Shown piece by piece: positions 45,785-54,489 of a DNA stretch of 62,230 nucleotides. Origin of the DNA: Methylococcales bacterium (GTDB lineage Bacteria > Pseudomonadota > Gammaproteobacteria > Methylococcales > Methylomonadaceae). The position numbers and the translations under genes were made by a program. The notes beneath the pieces were generated by a model, which was not told the DNA's origin, did not search any database, and saw only the letters and a list, made by a program, of their open reading frames with translations. The DNA lies in contig JAURYI010000019.1 of NCBI GenBank assembly GCA_030654015.1, forward strand, positions 1 to 62,230, in the 5' to 3' direction. Numbering within the stretch: the first letter of the stretch is position 1; the number at the start of each line of letters is the position of its first letter.

Positions 45785-46852
45785 ATGAGCAAACCACGCA
45801 AAATTTTAGTCATCGCCATGCGTTATCTGGGCGATGTGTTACTCACTACGCCGTTGATACACTCCTTACGGCGGGCTTATCCCGAAGCTGAACTGGATAT
45901 GCTGGTGTATGCCCATACTGCGGCTATGTTAGAAGGTAATCCTGATATTCATCAGCTTATTACCGTACCTAGCAAAGCCAAGTTTGCCGATAACTGGCGA
46001 TTATTTCGGCAGTTAGGCAGAGGTTATGATTTAGCCATCACCACGCAATCAGGTGACCGCCCTTTTTTATACAGCTTGTTTGCCTCATCACGACGACTGG
46101 GTGTCGTACCACCTAAACCTGATACAGGTTGGTGGAAACGGTTTTTTTTACATCGCTGGCTGGAATTTGACGACCAAGACACCCATACGGTACTGCAACA
46201 TTTAAAAATACTGGCATTAATCAATGTGCCGCCGTGTTTTGAATTAGTGCCGCCGCAAACGCAGAACACACAAGCGTTGCGTCAATTAGTGGGCGATAGA
46301 GCTTACGCTGTATTACATACACATCCGCAATGGACGTATAAACAATGGACGGTAGAAGGCTGGGTAGAAACAGGGAATTATTTGCATCAACTCGGTTTGC
46401 GGCTGGTGCTGACAGGCGGTGCGGCACAGGAAGAAGTTGATTATATTGCGAACATTGCCCAGCAGTTACCCGACGATACGCTGAATCTGGCAGGGCAAGT
46501 ATCGTTAGCGCAATTGACCGAGTTATTATCTCATGCAACTTTATATATAGGCCCAGACACGGGTATCACGCACTTGGCGGCGGCAACAGGTGTGCCTGTT
46601 ATCGCACTCTACGGCGCGACCAATCCTATTAAATGGTCGCCTTGGCCATACCGCTTTGCACAGCACAGCAACCCATTCCAAAAAATCGGCAGTCAGACAG
46701 TGAATAACGTCTATTTACTGCAAGGCGAAAAATCCTGTGTACCCTGCCATTTAGAAGGCTGTGACAGACACCAGAAAAGCCGTAGTGACTGCTTGGATAC
46801 CCTGTCTGCGGAGCGGGTAAAAACAACGATTCAGCAGATACTGACTAAGTAA
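45785..46852 (+). CDS. Family 9 glycosyltransferase, lipopolysaccharide heptosyltransferase-like
   Basis: A 355-residue GT-B enzyme of the ADP-heptose:LPS heptosyltransferase family. It shows ILVIAMRYLGDVLLTTPLI at the N-terminus, and YIGPDTGITHLAAATGVPV with LYGATNPIKW for donor binding. It most resembles the WaaQ (heptosyltransferase III) group, which adds a branch heptose to the inner core, but the exact position is not provable here. It starts nine bases after the DUF2231 gene. Confidence 0.88.
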   Translation: MSKPRKILVIAMRYLGDVLLTTPLIHSLRRAYPEAELDMLVYAHTAAMLEGNPDIHQLITVPSKAKFADNWRLFRQLGRGYDLAITTQSGDRPFLYSLFASSRRLGVVPPKPDTGWWKRFFLHRWLEFDDQDTHTVLQHLKILALINVPPCFELVPPQTQNTQALRQLVGDRAYAVLHTHPQWTYKQWTVEGWVETGNYLHQLGLRLVLTGGAAQEEVDYIANIAQQLPDDTLNLAGQVSLAQLTELLSHATLYIGPDTGITHLAAATGVPVIALYGATNPIKWSPWPYRFAQHSNPFQKIGSQTVNNVYLLQGEKSCVPCHLEGCDRHQKSRSDCLDTLSAERVKTTIQQILTK

Positions 46853-46856
46853 CGAA

Positions 46857-47672
46857 TTAGCTTTTCTTGTGAAATTTGGAAAACAACGATTCGATAATCG
46901 TCTTTTTAGGTGCATCTAATGCTTCGTCGAATGCGGATGTGCGACCGAGTTGTTTCTGATAAATAGCCGCTTTACTCTGCACAGCGGCTTTAATGGCATT
47001 TTTATATTCGAGAGGAATATCATCCCCCTTGACGAAGCGATTATCTTTCCGCAGAAAATAGCTGAGTAACGCATCTAAAAAATCGTGATCCACTTGTTCA
47101 GGCGAAAATGTCTTGGCAAATGACTGAAGGTCATCATGATTTTTAATAGCCACTTTGAACAGCGAATGTTTGAAATCAACCTCAACGCGAAACATAACAG
47201 GGATTTTGCGTTGTATGGTAAACAGCGTGCAAGGTGTACCGACAATGGTCTGGTGCTTCCAATCAAAAAACAGTTTTTTAGCCTGCAAAAAGTTAATTTC
47301 TTTGTCGATTAACGGCTCTGATTCCAAGCGATAGCTGAAATCTCCCTTGCCTTCACAAAAAAAACTGACATTAATCTGCATGATGCGATTGTAATCAGCA
47401 AGACCAATGCGTCCATCCGTATTAATTTTATAATGCGCGTGCGACAGAATGCCGAATTGCGGATATTTCTGGCAATAATTATCTACCTGAATAGGCTCTT
47501 CCAGAAAATTCAAATAATTAATGGTTTCTTGAAAGCCATCAAAAATCAACTGCATCTTGGGTAAAATTGTCAACTGATAAGCCTGCTCTAACTGCTCATC
47601 AGTGATAGCTTGCTGCTGTTCCGCCGCTTTTTTCTCATCGGCTTTTTTTCTTAACTCATCCAGCACACTCAT
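46857..47672 (-). CDS. Conserved-looking protein of unknown function
   Basis: A 271-residue soluble protein with a charged N-terminal helix that looks like a coiled coil (LDELRKKADEKKAAEQQQA), an alpha/beta middle part and a Lys-rich end. No signal peptide or membrane helix. I do not recognise the family. It is convergent with the heptosyltransferase-like gene, with only four bases between stops, and its own promoter must lie in the AT-rich gap above 47673. Confidence 0.7.
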   Translation of the reverse strand: MSVLDELRKKADEKKAAEQQQAITDEQLEQAYQLTILPKMQLIFDGFQETINYLNFLEEPIQVDNYCQKYPQFGILSHAHYKINTDGRIGLADYNRIMQINVSFFCEGKGDFSYRLESEPLIDKEINFLQAKKLFFDWKHQTIVGTPCTLFTIQRKIPVMFRVEVDFKHSLFKVAIKNHDDLQSFAKTFSPEQVDHDFLDALLSYFLRKDNRFVKGDDIPLEYKNAIKAAVQSKAAIYQKQLGRTSAFDEALDAPKKTIIESLFSKFHKKS

Positions 47673-47840
47673 TTTTCATTTTCCTTGGAGTCTTTGCTAT
47701 TGAATCTAAAAAAGTAAATAAACATAACGGTATATTATATTAAAGTCTAACGTGCGAAAAACAGCTTCCACAATTAAGTCTATCAACCAGCTTTTTGTGC
47801 GATTAACGCGCACATTATAACCTACTACCCAAATGCCGCG

Positions 47841-48141
47841 TTGAAAATAGCATACCAAATTAGGGATACGGCTGGAAAAATAAAACAGGACAAATTGTTA
47901 TGCAGCCACTTGATTCGCCCTATAACAAACGGCGTAAGGTTTGATGTATGCCGAGGCGTTACCACTCAGGACGGCAGCACACGCACTAACGGCAACGCAA
48001 TGGCATTTGAATTTTCAGACGGCAAAATTAACCGTATTGCGTTTCCCGCCTGATGTTCAACAACATTTATCAGCTCATCCAGAAGCAGACAGCAGCCAAA
48101 TTAATCCTGATTTTTTAAAAACCACACTAAAATTGACTTGA
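47841..48141 (+). pseudogene. Possible decayed small gene in two frames
   Basis: The gap 47673-48253 has no solid gene. Inside it one frame reads protein-like text to 48053 (GVRFDVCRGVTTQDGST, then AMAFEFSDGKINRIAFPA), and another frame continues with HLSAHPEADSSQINPDF to 48141. The first lacks a good ATG and ribosome site. This could be a frameshifted remnant or chance; I cannot name a family. A short hairpin (TGTGCG...CGCACA) sits near 47797-47816. Confidence 0.25.
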
Positions 48142-48253
48142 TAATCCATATATCACATAATTTATATGGTTATTTGGCAATCAGATAATCAGCAATCAAA
48201 AACGATTGATGTGTGTCATTAATCATCAAAATAATCTAATGAGGAGTTTAACA

Positions 48254-48652
48254 ATGGCTTTAATTACTTGGACAGCAAGTCAATACGGCACTAATGTTGG
48301 TTTTGCGGATGAAGAACACCAAATTTTGTTTGATAAATTGAATAAATTATATGATTTGGCAACAGGTGGCGCAGAACGTTCTGCGATAGGCGCACAGCTG
48401 GATGATTTGATTGCTTACGTTGTCGATCATTTTGCCCATGAAGAAAAAGAAATGATTGCAAAAAACTACGCAGGTTATGACCGCCATAAAGCCGAACATG
48501 AGGCTTTAATCGGCATTTGCGGAGGTCTGCAAGCAAAATTTCATGCAGATGAGGCAGAAGTGACTGAAGAGGTCGGTCAGTTAGTTAAAGGCTGGCTGGA
48601 TAATCATATCCCTAACTTTGATATGGCTTATGCTGATGCGCTGAATAGCTAA
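48254..48652 (+). CDS. Bacteriohemerythrin
   Basis: A 132-residue oxygen-binding non-heme di-iron protein. The ligand pattern is complete: DEEHQILFDKLN, HFAHEEKEM, HKAEHEAL and HIPNFDMAY. In methane oxidisers such proteins deliver oxygen to membrane enzymes; elsewhere they sense or buffer oxygen. The ATG at 48254 has GAGGAG seven bases upstream. It is a monocistronic gene ended by a strong terminator and lies just before the cytochrome oxidase cluster, which suggests a common theme of oxygen use. Confidence 0.95.
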   Translation: MALITWTASQYGTNVGFADEEHQILFDKLNKLYDLATGGAERSAIGAQLDDLIAYVVDHFAHEEKEMIAKNYAGYDRHKAEHEALIGICGGLQAKFHADEAEVTEEVGQLVKGWLDNHIPNFDMAYADALNS

Positions 48653-48670
48653 CTACTCACTTTCTTTATA

Positions 48671-48709
48671 AAAAAGGCGTGTGAATTGCTTGATTCACAC
48701 GCCTTTTTT
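48671..48709 (+). terminator. Intrinsic terminator of the bacteriohemerythrin gene
   Basis: The arms AAAAAGGCGTGTGAAT and ATTCACACGCCTTTTT enclose TGCTTG and run into more T residues. Confidence 0.95.
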
Positions 48710-48900
48710 TTTATGTTAAATATAATCTAAGACAAGCACAACTGGCATAGCGTGGCGTCATGAGTTAAAATCTCTGAGTTTATTTGTGCCAATTATTATT
48801 AAAGTAAAAGGAAATCACTCAGATTTACTACGGGTGTAATTACGCAACGATATGATATAAAGCAACAAGAGTTTATAACTACTGACGAGGAGTCTGCTCC

Positions 48901-50022
48901 GTGAACAAAATAAAGAAACTTTTCGCAGGTGCAACCTTAATGGCTTTAGGCCAACAAGCAGCACAAGCGGATTACAAGCTCAATTTAATGCAGGGAGTTA
49001 CTAAAGTAAGTCATGATATTTATGACTTACATATGTTAATTCTGTGGATTTGTGTATTTATCGGTGTCGCTGTATTCGGTGCCATGTTCTACTCGATTTA
49101 TTATCATCGTAAATCGAAAGGGCATCAAGCAGCGCAATTTCATGAAAATACCACCGTTGAAATTATCTGGACAATTATTCCGACACTGATTCTCGTCGGT
49201 ATGGCAATTCCAGCAACTAAAACATTGTTGGAACTGGATGATGTACAAAAATCAGACATGACCATTCAAATCACAGGTAAACAATGGTACTGGGACTACA
49301 AATATCTGAATAATGACATTCATTTTGAAAGTCATCTGGATGAAGCCAGTGAAATAACACACCGTACCAAAGGTGCTGATCCGCGTTCTGTGCCTAACTA
49401 CCTATTAAATGTAGATAAACCACTGGTTATCCCGGTCAAAACAAAAATTCGTTTCGTATTGACTTCAGCGGACGTAATCCACTCATGGTGGGTGCCTGAT
49501 TTAGGCTGGAAAAAAGACGCTAACCCCGGCTTCATTAACGAAGCATGGACTTACGTTGATACAGCAGGTGTTTATCGCGGGCAATGTACTGAGTTATGCG
49601 GTAGAGACCATGGTTTTATGCCTATCGTCGTCATTGCTATGGAACAGGCTGATTACGATGCGTGGGTGAAAAAAACCTCGGATCAACAAAAACAAAAACC
49701 CGATTTAAGTGACCAAAATCGTGAGCAGTTGATGGCACACGGTAAATCGGTGTATTTAAAAAATTGCGTAGGCTGTCATCAAATAGAAGGTTCAGGCGTA
49801 GCTGGTTTGATTCCTGCATTAACAGCAAGTCCGAAAGTCACAGGCGGTATTGACCCGTTAATCGGTTTTCTGCAAGCAGGTACGAGCAAAATGCCCGCAT
49901 TTTCTAAGTTGAAAGATAATGAATTAGCTGAAGTAATCACTTATATCAGAAATGATTTGGGCAACAAAATCGGCGACGAAATACAGCCCAATAAAATCAC
50001 GCCTGTGTATGAAGACGACTAA
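48901..50022 (+). CDS. coxB: Cytochrome c oxidase subunit II with fused cytochrome c domain
   Basis: The electron-entry subunit. A signal-like N-terminus, two membrane helices (about 43-67 and 87-107) and a cupredoxin domain with all CuA ligands (His194, Cys229, Glu231, Cys233, His237, Met240). From about residue 270 a cytochrome c domain follows, with CVGCH (289-293) and axial Met331 in SKMPAFSKL. The fusion marks a caa3-like arrangement, in which the enzyme carries its own cytochrome c. The start is GTG with GAGGAG in front. First gene of the cox operon; the 190-base upstream gap should hold its promoter. Confidence 0.97.
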   Translation: MNKIKKLFAGATLMALGQQAAQADYKLNLMQGVTKVSHDIYDLHMLILWICVFIGVAVFGAMFYSIYYHRKSKGHQAAQFHENTTVEIIWTIIPTLILVGMAIPATKTLLELDDVQKSDMTIQITGKQWYWDYKYLNNDIHFESHLDEASEITHRTKGADPRSVPNYLLNVDKPLVIPVKTKIRFVLTSADVIHSWWVPDLGWKKDANPGFINEAWTYVDTAGVYRGQCTELCGRDHGFMPIVVIAMEQADYDAWVKKTSDQQKQKPDLSDQNREQLMAHGKSVYLKNCVGCHQIEGSGVAGLIPALTASPKVTGGIDPLIGFLQAGTSKMPAFSKLKDNELAEVITYIRNDLGNKIGDEIQPNKITPVYEDD

Positions 50023-50074
50023 GTCAGTCATTATTATCAGTCCAACCTTTTTAACTATTTTCGAGGTATAGAAT

Positions 50075-51718
50075 ATGTCTGCTGTCGTAGCTGAACATGA
50101 TGATCATCACGCCGATGACCATCACGATCACGGCCCTGCTAAAGGGCTGTTAAGATGGATTATCACCACCAATCATAAAGACATTGGTACATTATATTTA
50201 TTATTTGCTCTTGCCATGTTTTTTGTCGGCGGCGCAATGGCAATGGTTATCCGTGCGGAATTGTTTGAACCAGGCTTACAGTTTGTAGACCCTGCGTTTT
50301 TTAACTCCATGACCACCATGCACGCGCTAGTCATGGTATTCGGTGCCGTTATGCCTGCTTTCGTAGGCTTGGCAAACTGGCAAATCCCGCTCATGATCGG
50401 CGCAAAAGATATGGCGTTGCCGCGCATGAACAACATGAGCTTCTGGATGTTGGTTGCAGGTGTATTATTATTAGCAAGCACCTTATTCATGGAAGGTGGC
50501 GCACCAAACGGCGGCTGGACATTATATCCACCATTAGTATTGCAACCGATTACAGTCGGTAAAGCATTACCGTTTGCGGTGTTTTCTGTGCATTTGCTGG
50601 GTATTTCCTCCATCATGGGTGCAATTAACATCATCGCCACTATTTTCAATATGCGTGCGCCATCCATGAAAATGATGGATATGCCATTGTTTGTATGGAC
50701 ATGGTTGATTACTGCATTTTTGTTGATTGCTGTTATGCCTGTATTTGCTGGCGCAGTAACTATGTTGCTGACTGACAAATTCTTCCACACCAGCTTCTTT
50801 AATGCGGCTGGCGGCGGTGACCCTGTGCTGTATCAACACATTTTCTGGTTCTTCGGACACCCAGAAGTGTATATTATGATTCTGCCTACTTTCGGTGTCG
50901 CCTCTACTATTATCCCCATCTTCGCGCGTAAACCTTTATTTGGTTATGCGTCAATGGTGTGGGCAACTGCCTCAATTGCGTTTTTTTCATTCATCGTGTG
51001 GGCGCACCATATGTTCACGGTGGGTCTGCCAATAGCAGGCGAACTGTATTTCATGTACGCCACTATGATTATTGCCGTTCCAACAGGTGTTAAAGTCTTT
51101 AACTGGACGGCGACCATGTGGAAAGGTGCAATGACTTTTGAAACACCGATGTTGTTTTCAATTGCGTTTGTCGTGTTATTCACCATGGGTGGCTTCACCG
51201 GTCTGATGATGTCTATCGCGCCAACTGATTTCCAGTATCATGATACTTATTTCATCGTTGCTCACTTCCATTACACACTGGTTCCTGCCTCAGTTTTCAT
51301 TTTAATGGCAGCAGGTTACTTCTGGCTGCCTAAATGGACAGGTCATATGTACAACGAAAAAATCGGTCAACTGCATTTCTGGTTGTCGGCTATTTCGGTG
51401 AATATCTTATTTTTCCCACAACATTTCTTAGGTTTAGCAGGTATGCCACGTCGTATTCCTGATTATGCCGTACAGTTTGCTGACTGGAATATGATTTCCA
51501 GTATCGGTGGTTTTATCTTTGGTTTAAGCCAGTTGTTATTTTTGTACATCGTCATTGACACCATCAAAGGCGGTACTGGCGAAAAAGTAACCGACGAAGT
51601 CTGGGAAGATGCTGGCAAACACAGTCTGGAATGGACATTGCCCTCTCCTGTTCCGTATCACACATGGGAAACACCCCCCACTATTGTGCCGACTGAACAC
51701 GTTTTGGATCATCACTAA
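50075..51718 (+). CDS. coxA: Cytochrome c oxidase subunit I
   Basis: The catalytic subunit, twelve membrane helices, that reduces oxygen at the heme a3-CuB centre and pumps protons. It shows the heme ligand region MTTMHALVMVFGA, the His-Tyr crosslink and proton-gate region FGHPEVYIMILP, the CuB histidines in WAHHMF, the K-channel lysine in PTGVKVFNW, and the pair of heme ligands in HFHYTLVPA. A short His/Asp-rich N-terminus (DDHHADDHHDHG) precedes helix 1 and could bind metal. Length 547. Confidence 0.98.
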   Translation: MSAVVAEHDDHHADDHHDHGPAKGLLRWIITTNHKDIGTLYLLFALAMFFVGGAMAMVIRAELFEPGLQFVDPAFFNSMTTMHALVMVFGAVMPAFVGLANWQIPLMIGAKDMALPRMNNMSFWMLVAGVLLLASTLFMEGGAPNGGWTLYPPLVLQPITVGKALPFAVFSVHLLGISSIMGAINIIATIFNMRAPSMKMMDMPLFVWTWLITAFLLIAVMPVFAGAVTMLLTDKFFHTSFFNAAGGGDPVLYQHIFWFFGHPEVYIMILPTFGVASTIIPIFARKPLFGYASMVWATASIAFFSFIVWAHHMFTVGLPIAGELYFMYATMIIAVPTGVKVFNWTATMWKGAMTFETPMLFSIAFVVLFTMGGFTGLMMSIAPTDFQYHDTYFIVAHFHYTLVPASVFILMAAGYFWLPKWTGHMYNEKIGQLHFWLSAISVNILFFPQHFLGLAGMPRRIPDYAVQFADWNMISSIGGFIFGLSQLLFLYIVIDTIKGGTGEKVTDEVWEDAGKHSLEWTLPSPVPYHTWETPPTIVPTEHVLDHH

Positions 51719-51727
51719 GGTAAAGAA

Positions 51728-51756
51728 ACACATTGCCAGTTGAACTGGCAATGTGT
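51728..51756 (+). repeat. Hairpin between coxA and the small cox gene
   Basis: The 13-base arms ACACATTGCCAGT and ACTGGCAATGTGT are perfect and separated by TGA. There is no T run, so it probably stabilises the upstream coxBA message or lowers read-through into the assembly genes. The core TGCCAGT is shared with the palindromes at 20857 and 53372. Confidence 0.7.
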
Positions 51757-51766
51757 TGGAAATCTA

Positions 51767-51865
51767 ATGACAACAAAAAACAAAAACATTTTAACGGCAG
51801 TGATTTTGATAGCTATCACCGTTATTGTTTATCTGTTCGCGGTCACGCAAGCGGTTACGCAATGA
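51767..51865 (+). CDS. 32-residue membrane peptide in the cox operon (small assembly protein-like)
   Basis: The frame encodes MTTKNKNILTAVILIAITVI followed by VYLFAVTQAVTQ: a short basic start, then one hydrophobic helix of about 19 residues. Its TGA overlaps the ctaG ATG as ATGA, which argues for translation and coupling. Tiny single-helix proteins at this position between coxA and ctaG are known in other proteobacteria as cytochrome oxidase small assembly proteins, although the sequence itself is too short to assign a family with certainty. Confidence 0.75.
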   Translation: MTTKNKNILTAVILIAITVIVYLFAVTQAVTQ

Positions 51866-52416
51866 ACGAAAACAACGTTAGTAAAAAAAACACTAAATTA
51901 GCATGGATATTACTATTCGTTGCTGTAGGTATGCTTGGCTTTGGTTACGCGCTTGTTCCTCTGTACGATGTATTGTGTGAGTGGAAATGGATAGAACGCG
52001 ACCGACCCGATGACATTAAAAAAGTCCCGGAAGTGGCTTATAAAGTCGATATGAATAGAGAAATCACCATCGAATTTATGACCACACTGAATGAGTCAAC
52101 GCCGATGGAATTTCGCGCCGAGAAAAAACAGCTTAAAGTTCACCCAGGGGAATACCACACGGTGAACTTTTATGCTGAAAACAAGACTGATAAAGTCATA
52201 CTTGCCAGAGCAATTGCCAGTTTTTCGCCTGCGGTAACAAGTAGTTATTTTGAAAAAACTCAGTGTTTTTGCTTTGAAGAGCAGACTTTTCAACCGAAAG
52301 AAGCGAAAACCATGCCGATGCGTTTTGTGATTAATCCAGAGCTACCTGAGCAATACAAAACCATTACACTGTCATACACATTTTTTGATAATACTGAAAA
52401 ATCAGTAAAAAAGTAA
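51862..52416 (+). CDS. ctaG: Cytochrome c oxidase copper chaperone CtaG/Cox11
   Basis: Delivers copper to the CuB site of subunit I. The 184-residue protein has one N-terminal membrane helix (about 13-33), the conserved LVPLYDVLCEW just behind it and the copper-binding CFCF motif in TQCFCFEEQTF, followed by MPMRFVINPELP. The ATG at 51862 overlaps the preceding small gene; the frame extends further upstream through the hairpin but with no similarity to the family. Confidence 0.96.
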   Translation: MNENNVSKKNTKLAWILLFVAVGMLGFGYALVPLYDVLCEWKWIERDRPDDIKKVPEVAYKVDMNREITIEFMTTLNESTPMEFRAEKKQLKVHPGEYHTVNFYAENKTDKVILARAIASFSPAVTSSYFEKTQCFCFEEQTFQPKEAKTMPMRFVINPELPEQYKTITLSYTFFDNTEKSVKK

Positions 52417-52428
52417 AAGGGGAAAGTT

Positions 52429-53283
52429 ATGTCTACAACAAATGCCGCTTATTACATTCCGCATAAAGCAACCTGGCCCGTCATTGGTACGCTTGGTCTG
52501 GTGACTATGTTGGCTGGATTTGCAAATTTTTTAAATGGCTCTTCAATTGGCTCTACCTTGATGGTAATAGGTCTGCTGATTTTCATTGCCATGCTAGTCG
52601 GTTGGTTTACGCTGCAAGCCCACGAAAGCGAAACGGGAATGTACAGCCACGAAGTCGGTATTTCTTACCGTATGGGCATGATGTGGTTCATTTTTTCAGA
52701 AATCGTCTTTTTTGCAGTGTTCTTCGGCACACTGTGGTACACCCGCAATTTGTCTGTGCCTTGGTTAGGTTCAGGCGCGACAAAAGAAATATTGCATTCT
52801 GCCTATGAAGCAACATGGCCTACCAACGGCCCTGCCGCTCTAGGTGGTAAATTTGAACCGATGGGCGCATGGGGCTTGCCGTTTTTAAACACCTTGATTC
52901 TGTTGACCAGCGGCGTGAGCTGTACTTGGGCGCATCATGGTTTGCTGGCTAAAAACCGCGATCAACTGATTAAAGGATTGATTGCTACGGTTGCTTTAGG
53001 ATTCTTGTTCGTTACGTTTCAAGCCTTTGAATATCATGAAGCCTACACTGAAATGGGTTTAACTTTAGGCTCAGGCGTTTACGGTTCGACCTTCTTCATG
53101 TTGACCGGTTTCCACGGTTTCCATGTTTGCGTCGGTGCGATTATTTTGAGTGTCGTGCTGTTTCGTAGCTGGAAAGGTCATTTCAAACCAGAAAACCACT
53201 TCGCTTTTGAAGCGGCTGCATGGTATTGGCATTTTGTTGACGTAGTATGGTTGGGCTTATTTGTCTTTGTTTATTTAATGTAA
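52429..53283 (+). CDS. coxC: Cytochrome c oxidase subunit III
   Basis: A 284-residue, seven-helix subunit without cofactors that stabilises subunit I. Family features are WPVIGTLGLVTMLAGF at the start, MGMMWFIFSEIVFFAVFFG, FLNTLILLTSGVSCTWAHH, FEYHEAY, GFHGFHVCVGAI and the C-terminal WYWHFVDVVWLGLFVFVY. It lies 12 bases behind ctaG, with a terminator after it. Confidence 0.98.
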   Translation: MSTTNAAYYIPHKATWPVIGTLGLVTMLAGFANFLNGSSIGSTLMVIGLLIFIAMLVGWFTLQAHESETGMYSHEVGISYRMGMMWFIFSEIVFFAVFFGTLWYTRNLSVPWLGSGATKEILHSAYEATWPTNGPAALGGKFEPMGAWGLPFLNTLILLTSGVSCTWAHHGLLAKNRDQLIKGLIATVALGFLFVTFQAFEYHEAYTEMGLTLGSGVYGSTFFMLTGFHGFHVCVGAIILSVVLFRSWKGHFKPENHFAFEAAAWYWHFVDVVWLGLFVFVYLM

Positions 53284-53300
53284 AACCAAGCCGTTGTAAC

Positions 53301-53335
53301 AAAAAAAGCGTTACTTAACAGGTAACGCTTTTTTT
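53301..53335 (+). terminator. Terminator behind coxC
   Basis: The arms AAAAAAAGCGTTAC and GTAACGCTTTTTTT enclose TTAACAG and are followed by further T residues. Confidence 0.95.
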
Positions 53336-53371
53336 TTGTCGAAAGAGTTTTTAACTTATTTGCTAACAACT

Positions 53372-53406
53372 GACAACTGCCAGTTTTTAAAGGACTGGCA
53401 GTCGTT
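53372..53406. repeat. Palindrome (GACTGCCAGTCC family), copy 2
   Basis: The arms ACTGCCAGT and ACTGGCAGT are perfect, with an imperfect extension; AAAGGACTGGCAGTC is identical to the right arm of the copy at 20857-20890. It lies between the convergent coxC and DUF2909 genes. Confidence 0.75.
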
Positions 53407-53423
53407 AAGCTGAGTCATTACAA

Positions 53424-53678
53424 TTATTTGTTAGGCTCAACGGTTACAGGTTTTTGCATCAGCATTCCCGCACCGATACCCTGTGGTTTATAAAGCCCTG
53501 TAGCGACCATAATAAAAACAAAAATAAACAACACTAACGAAAGAACAATACGAAAAGTCAGTGCTTTCACTGTTTTTTCAGATTCTTCTTCGGATTTAGG
53601 TCGAATTAAATGAAACAATGCAGAACCAAGACTAATAATAATCAGGATGAAAGCGAGTATAACGATGATTTTTATCAT
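53424..53678 (-). CDS. DUF2909 twin-helix membrane protein
   Basis: An 84-residue protein with two membrane helices (about residues 3-24 and 42-63) joined by a charged loop, RPKSEEESEKTVKALTFR. This matches DUF2909, small proteins that regularly lie in cox clusters between coxC and SURF1 on the opposite strand, exactly as here. The function is unknown; a role in oxidase assembly is inferred from location only. Confidence 0.88.
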   Translation of the reverse strand: MIKIIVILAFILIIISLGSALFHLIRPKSEEESEKTVKALTFRIVLSLVLFIFVFIMVATGLYKPQGIGAGMLMQKPVTVEPNK

Positions 53679-53757
53679 AACGGTACGATGTTGTTAGTAG
53701 TGGATTCTGGTATTCTCGTTTATTCTGCGCTCTGTGCCAATAGCTGGAAGAAAAAGC

Positions 53758-54489
53758 ATGATAATTAACATGGGGCGTTATACCGCAAAATTTGCCAAAC
53801 TGCCAACGCTGGCTTTTATGTTCGTGTTGCCATTATTACTGAGTTTAGGAATGTGGCAGTTACACCGTGCCGATGAAAAACAGGCGTTTTTACAGCAACA
53901 GGCACAAGGTCAAGTCGCCGACATCTCGCGCTTATCAGTCGCGACTGAAGACAATGCTGAACGCTTACGCTATAAAAAATTAGAAGTTGCAGGTCATTAT
54001 GACGCGCAACACCAGTTTTTAATTGACAATCAGATTAACGACGGCAAAGTAGGCTATTTTGTACTCACGCCATTTATTTTGCAGGGCGAAAATAAAGGCG
54101 TGTTAGTGAATCGCGGTTGGCTGGCGGCAAATCCAGACCGTCGCCAGTTGCCCGATGTGAGCATAAGCGCAGAAGCCACCGTGATTCAGGGGCGTGCGAA
54201 TACGTTCCCCAGCGTAGGCATAAAAATAGCGGGTGCAGAAATACCGACTGACACCTCCCCTGCGGTGGTACAGATTGTTGATAGTCAGGTATTGGCGCAA
54301 AAATCAGGCTATCCCTTATTCAGTTTTCAACTGGAACTCGACAAAGAACTGCCCAATGGTTTTAAACGCGACTGGCATACCAGCACCATCATGCTACCCG
54401 AACAACACACCGCTTATGCCGTACAATGGTTTGCTCTGGCATTCACTCTCACCGTACTATTTTTAGTTTACAGTTTTAAAAAATCATGA
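53758..54489 (+). CDS. SURF1-family oxidase assembly protein
   Basis: A 243-residue protein with a membrane helix near each end (about residues 18-36 and 222-240) and a periplasmic domain between them, the SURF1 layout. Typical strings are LGMWQLHRADEKQAF, GVLVNRGWLAANPDRRQLP and YAVQWFALAFTLTVLF. SURF1 helps insert heme a into subunit I. The ATG at 53758 has GGAAG upstream; a GTG at 53734 would add eight residues. Its stop overlaps the next gene. Confidence 0.93.
   Translation: MIINMGRYTAKFAKLPTLAFMFVLPLLLSLGMWQLHRADEKQAFLQQQAQGQVADISRLSVATEDNAERLRYKKLEVAGHYDAQHQFLIDNQINDGKVGYFVLTPFILQGENKGVLVNRGWLAANPDRRQLPDVSISAEATVIQGRANTFPSVGIKIAGAEIPTDTSPAVVQIVDSQVLAQKSGYPLFSFQLELDKELPNGFKRDWHTSTIMLPEQHTAYAVQWFALAFTLTVLFLVYSFKKS

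Noticed and set aside
48203-48226. TTGATG...CATCAA as an FNR box in front of the bacteriohemerythrin gene
   Set aside because: The half-sites are separated by 12 bases, whereas an FNR box needs TTGAT-N4-ATCAA.
50173-50790. 205-codon antisense frame inside coxA
   Set aside because: It is a shadow of the strongly biased coxA codons; no start signal and no protein-like motif pattern.
51733-51861. Upstream extension of ctaG starting within the hairpin
   Set aside because: It begins with TTG inside the palindrome, is unlike CtaG, and runs in another frame through the 32-residue gene.
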